Below, piece after piece: positions 61,383 through 64,000 of a DNA stretch of 64,000 bases (its first letter is position 1; each line of letters opens with the position of its first letter). Both the position numbers and the translations under genes were made by a program. Location of the stretch: NCBI GenBank assembly GCA_910577045.1, contig CAJTLB010000005.1:124001-188000 (forward strand). The letters are read 5' to 3'. The notes below the pieces were generated by a model. The model saw nothing but the letters and a program-made list of their open reading frames with translations, had not been told where the DNA came from and did no database searches. The stretch comes from an uncultured Lachnospiraceae bacterium (GTDB lineage: Bacteria > Bacillota > Clostridia > Lachnospirales > Lachnospiraceae).

Positions 61383-61411
61383 AAAAAAGAGCTTCCATTT
61401 TTTTGGAAAGC
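61383..61411 (-). terminator. Intrinsic terminator after the phosphorylase-like gene
   Basis: On the minus strand GCTTTCC and GGAAGC pair (one bulge) around an A-rich loop, followed by TCTTTTTT. Confidence 0.6.
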
Positions 61412-61539
61412 CCCATTTTACATTATTATGCCATTATATATTTTCCTTTTCGCCAATTTATATAAATAACTGCCAATTATCACTATCAAATCTTGTATTT
61501 ATAAAATTACTCTTTTTTAATATGAATTTTATTTTTAAC

Positions 61540-62313
61540 CTAAACTTCAATAGGCATACATATTGCTTCCATTGCAATTCTCATTGCTGCCGCAAAAAAA
61601 TCATTTCCCCAATTCCTTATATCATGGGCTTCCACATTTGCTAAAGAATCTGCTGTAAAAAGCAATTGCCCAAACAAAACCCCCCTCATTTTTGCACATG
61701 CTGCCATAGAGGCACATTCCATTTCTACGACAGAATATCCTTCTGATTTTCGATATTGAACCATTTCCTTTGTTTCACGGTAAAACCCATCTGTTGTCCA
61801 TGTTTTACAAACCTTATAGCTTAACCCTGCATGTTCTAATACTTTACATATTGCCTTAATTGGCCCGGCATCTAATTCAATTTCCCGTGATGGCGGCAAA
61901 TAATGATAAGATGTCCCTTCCTGCCTAAGTGCAGCCATAGGGATATAAAATGAACCTTCTGTATCTTCTACCAAAGCCCCGCAACAGCCTGCTGCTATAA
62001 TTTCCCTTACCCCTCCTGCAATTAATTGTTCCATAATCTGGACAGCCCCTGCCCCACCAAGAGGTGCCTGCACAAATACAATATCTACATTATGGATTTG
62101 TGTTTTATAAACACAAAACTCTTTTGTCACACTTACAAATTTCCCCACCACTTCACATTGATTTTCAGCCACAAACTCATCTATTTCTGGCCCCATAAAT
62201 AACATTACTGCTTTTATTGGAAACTGATAATCCGTATGATGCCCTGGCATAATCACTGCTTTTTGTTCTGTATCAAATTCTAATATCGGTATTTCATTTT
62301 TTAATATTGCCAT
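61540..62313 (-). CDS. Nucleoside phosphorylase family protein
   Basis: A 257-residue PNP/UDP-family (MtnN-like) enzyme. Seen are GPEIDEFVAENQCEVV, the phosphate-side GGAGAVQIMEQLIAGG, the beta-strand IIAAGCCGAL, the base-contact region WTTDGFYRETKEM and the ribose-binding VVEMECASMAACAKMRG. It probably splits a nucleoside with phosphate in salvage, with uridine and purine nucleosides both possible. A second family member is not present here. It lies 78 nt after the CPBP protease locus and has its own terminator downstream. Confidence 0.82.
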   Translation of the reverse strand: MAILKNEIPILEFDTEQKAVIMPGHHTDYQFPIKAVMLFMGPEIDEFVAENQCEVVGKFVSVTKEFCVYKTQIHNVDIVFVQAPLGGAGAVQIMEQLIAGGVREIIAAGCCGALVEDTEGSFYIPMAALRQEGTSYHYLPPSREIELDAGPIKAICKVLEHAGLSYKVCKTWTTDGFYRETKEMVQYRKSEGYSVVEMECASMAACAKMRGVLFGQLLFTADSLANVEAHDIRNWGNDFFAAAMRIAMEAICMPIEV

Positions 62314-62387
62314 ATTAAACTGCCCCTTTGTATATTTTTATTGCGCTAAACGAATCAGAAAATAATTGAAATCAGAGCACAAGCTTA

Positions 62388-63118
62388 TCATACTGCGTGG
62401 TACATCTCTCTATCTTTCCACACTCTACAAAATATTACTATAATTAATGCCAAAGTAAAAGTAGCTGCTATAGTGGAACTTAGATACATAGTAGGAAATT
62501 GTTTATATTTTAACATATAGGTAACAAAGGCATTTGGAAGATTTACAAAATATGAAACAAATAAGTAATTTTCTGAAAGTTTATATACAGTTGCAAATCC
62601 AACACCTACAACAAATAATAACGAAATATCACCAATAGTACGAAATCCTGGATAACCTAAATGATAAAGAGAAAACATTACTCCTGAACCAATAATTGCG
62701 GCTAACCAGCCAAATTGTTGTTCCAGCCTGCCTTGTACAAATCCCCGGAAAAGAAACTCCTCAAAAAAAGTAGTCATCATTAATGGCACAATTCCCATAG
62801 GCAATAAATTCCATGGTATGTATTCCCCTCTAATTATCATTGGAATAAGCTGTCCCCCAATTGAGAATACAACAAATATAATTAGTACAACAATTTGCCG
62901 TATCCCTAATTTTTTTCTCCAACAGAAGAAAGCGTTCCTTTTTCCTTATATAAAAAATATAAAGGAATAAGAAGACTGCATATTAATCCATACATAAAAT
63001 TATAAAATATAAAATAAAACACAGGGATTGGATTTAAATTAGCTAATATAATACAAACAATTAATAATATCTCTATACTAATGCAAAACAATAATAATCT
63101 TTTTTTCATCCTATTCAT
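62388..63118 (-). pseudogene. CPBP intramembrane protease, frameshifted in a poly-A tract
   Basis: ATG at 63118 opens a membrane N-terminus (LLLFCISIEILLIVCIILA, then FYFIFYNFMYGLICSLLIP) that stops at GEKN. One added A in the A7 run (complement of 62910-62916) continues into KLGIRQIVVLIIFVVFSIG and the CPBP domain: EEFLFRGFVQGRLEQQFG (the EExxxR motif) and MFSLYHLGYPGF. The full protein would be about 243 residues, normal for CAAX/bacteriocin-processing proteases. It overlaps the padR gene by 8 nt. It may be broken, mis-sequenced, or expressed by slippage on A7. Confidence 0.75.
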
Positions 63119-63659
63119 TTCCCTTTTGGTTTATTTTAATTAATTCCAATAATTTATTTGTCCCAGAAAGTTCTGCTTTAGAAAGATTTACCATCCGTTC
63201 AACAATGGTTATATGTTGAAACGGAGCCGTTCTATCCTTTGGCTGTGAAACCCATTTTTCTATCCCAATAATATATTTTTTAAGTACCTCTACCCTTTTT
63301 TCTAAAAGAGAGATTTGCTCATCTACTTGAAAAAAATCAAGGAAAAATGCAGCTATTGAAAATGTATTAGAATCATAATCAAAGGATATTATGGAATTTA
63401 TCAGTGTATCCCTTAATTCTTCTTTTCCTTTATCACTTATTGAATACACCGTGCGAAGTGGCATATTTCCGTTTTTTTCAGATACTCCAATAATCAATCC
63501 TTTTTTATCTAATGTCCGAAGAGTTGCATATACCGTTGAATCTGCTATATTATACCACCACTTTACATTCATAGATTCTAGAATTTTTATAATCTCATAG
63601 GCATTTACTGGCTGTTTATTTATTAAGCCTAACAGCATAGTTGAAGACTTAGATAGCAT
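63111..63659 (-). CDS. PadR family transcriptional regulator
   Basis: A 182-residue PadR repressor with the winged helix (KQPVNAYEIIKILESMNVK, then DSTVYATLRTLDKKGLIIG) and a helical C-terminus (SIAAFFLDFFQVDEQISLL). AGGGAG precedes the ATG. Upstream is a TTGACA/TAAAAT promoter, with repeated TAGTAT half-sites between it and the start. The CPBP protease gene overlaps its end by 8 nt, so it probably controls that gene and itself. It is similar in length and context to the PadR at 60.7-61.3 kb, but the two share little sequence beyond the fold. Confidence 0.88.
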   Translation of the reverse strand: MLSKSSTMLLGLINKQPVNAYEIIKILESMNVKWWYNIADSTVYATLRTLDKKGLIIGVSEKNGNMPLRTVYSISDKGKEELRDTLINSIISFDYDSNTFSIAAFFLDFFQVDEQISLLEKRVEVLKKYIIGIEKWVSQPKDRTAPFQHITIVERMVNLSKAELSGTNKLLELIKINQKGNE

Positions 63660-63711
63660 TTCTTTTACTCCCTAATACTATGTATTTATACTACTATATA
63701 TCTATACTAAC

Positions 63712-63740
63712 ATTTTACTTGATTGTTTATATGTTGTCAA
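63712..63740 (-). promoter_or_regulatory. Promoter of the padR-CPBP unit
   Basis: TTGACA (complement of 63735-63740), 17 bp, TAAAAT (complement of 63712-63717). Three TAGTAT repeats lie between 63674 and 63711, likely operator half-sites like those at 61.33 kb. Confidence 0.6.
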
Positions 63741-63819
63741 TATTAAATTTTTATAATTACATCCCTATACTTGTGATTTGCCCAATTAAGATTTCATTTA
63801 TTAAATATAAATGGGAGAT

Positions 63820-64000
63820 TTAGATACTAGCTACAAACATTCCATATTCCTTAGGTATATGGAGATACCCATTTATTTTTTTAGAATTAAAATATTCTAA
63901 CAAAATATTATAATTCTTCCGATCAAGCCCTTGTAAAGAAGCCATTGAATAAATATATTCTAAATAATCCTCCACTTTATCAATTACCAATTCATCTTCA
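63820..64000 (-). CDS. Partial CDS cut by the window edge, unknown
   Basis: The last 59 codons of a minus-strand gene, ending TAA at 63820. Visible residues include ELVIDKVEDYLEYIYSMAS, LQGLDRKNYNILLEYFNSK and INGYLHIPKEYGMFVAS. Helical and aromatic, no motif recognised. The start lies beyond position 64000. An immunity-type protein is possible given the SUKH neighbourhood, but this is a guess. Confidence 0.5.
   Translation of the reverse strand, partial: EDELVIDKVEDYLEYIYSMASLQGLDRKNYNILLEYFNSKKINGYLHIPKEYGMFVASI

Noticed and set aside
1..64000. CRISPR arrays, tRNA and rRNA genes
   Set aside because: No spaced direct repeats, cloverleaf-like tRNA sequence with TTCGANNC arms, or rRNA core sequence was noticed by eye; a tRNAscan or Infernal run would settle it.

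Overview
The window looks like chromosomal DNA of a low-GC, anaerobic, Gram-positive bacterium of the class Clostridia, probably a Lachnospiraceae-type commensal. This is an inference from family content, not a measured placement. The pointers are: an archaeal-type aspartyl-tRNA synthetase in an operon with GatCAB and preceded by a T-box; a trimeric NAD-linked [FeFe] hydrogenase; prfB with its programmed frameshift; long-form HPF; HelD; DUF368; strong AGGAGG ribosome-binding sites; and many TTGACA/TATAAT promoters with 17-bp spacers. Most genes lie on the minus strand. No rRNA, tRNA or CRISPR array was seen.

Layout: 0-2.5 kb holds a cell-wall amidase, a pyridoxal-type kinase and a metallo-beta-lactamase-fold hydrolase. 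2.5-7.1 kb is an accessory island: a tyrosine recombinase, a Nim-like flavoprotein, a DUF3788 protein, a decayed TnpV gene, a compact type I toxin-antitoxin-like locus with a 35-residue holin-like peptide, an orphan gene with its own promoter, and a 230-nt highly structured RNA candidate that abuts gatB. 7.1-12.2 kb is the T-box/aspS/gatCAB operon for indirect synthesis of amidated aminoacyl-tRNAs. 12.2-16.7 kb carries a HelD helicase and an ABC-2 exporter. 16.8-23 kb is a run of membrane and aminotransferase genes ending in a terminator. 23-28 kb has an L,D-transpeptidase, a lytic transglycosylase, a Fur-family regulator and Tex. 28-35 kb is housekeeping: homoserine dehydrogenase plus an ACT protein, CheW-like, prfB, secA, hpf. 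A cluster of three perfect DnaA boxes follows at 35.2 kb.

35.4-43.1 kb contains a secreted NlpC/P60 hydrolase, an ADP-ribosylglycohydrolase, an acetyltransferase, a two-domain polyphosphate:AMP phosphotransferase, a methyltransferase and a second AI-2E family protein. 43.3-47.5 kb is hydCBA. 47.8-52.3 kb is a MacA/MacB/TolC-like set. 52.5-58.9 kb is accessory: an unrecognised membrane/coiled-coil pair, an acetyltransferase, a second HelD followed by a frameshifted coupled small gene, a SUKH protein and a frameshifted small gene. 59-64 kb has two PadR-controlled units (a 4Fe-4S membrane protein; a CPBP protease broken in a poly-A tract), a nucleoside phosphorylase-like gene and a gene cut by the window edge.

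The least explained items are the structured RNA at 6907-7140, the toxin locus at 5.66-6.01 kb, the structured intergenic element at 47.55-47.76 kb, the DnaA-box cluster, and small genes broken by one-base changes, two of them in A-tracts.
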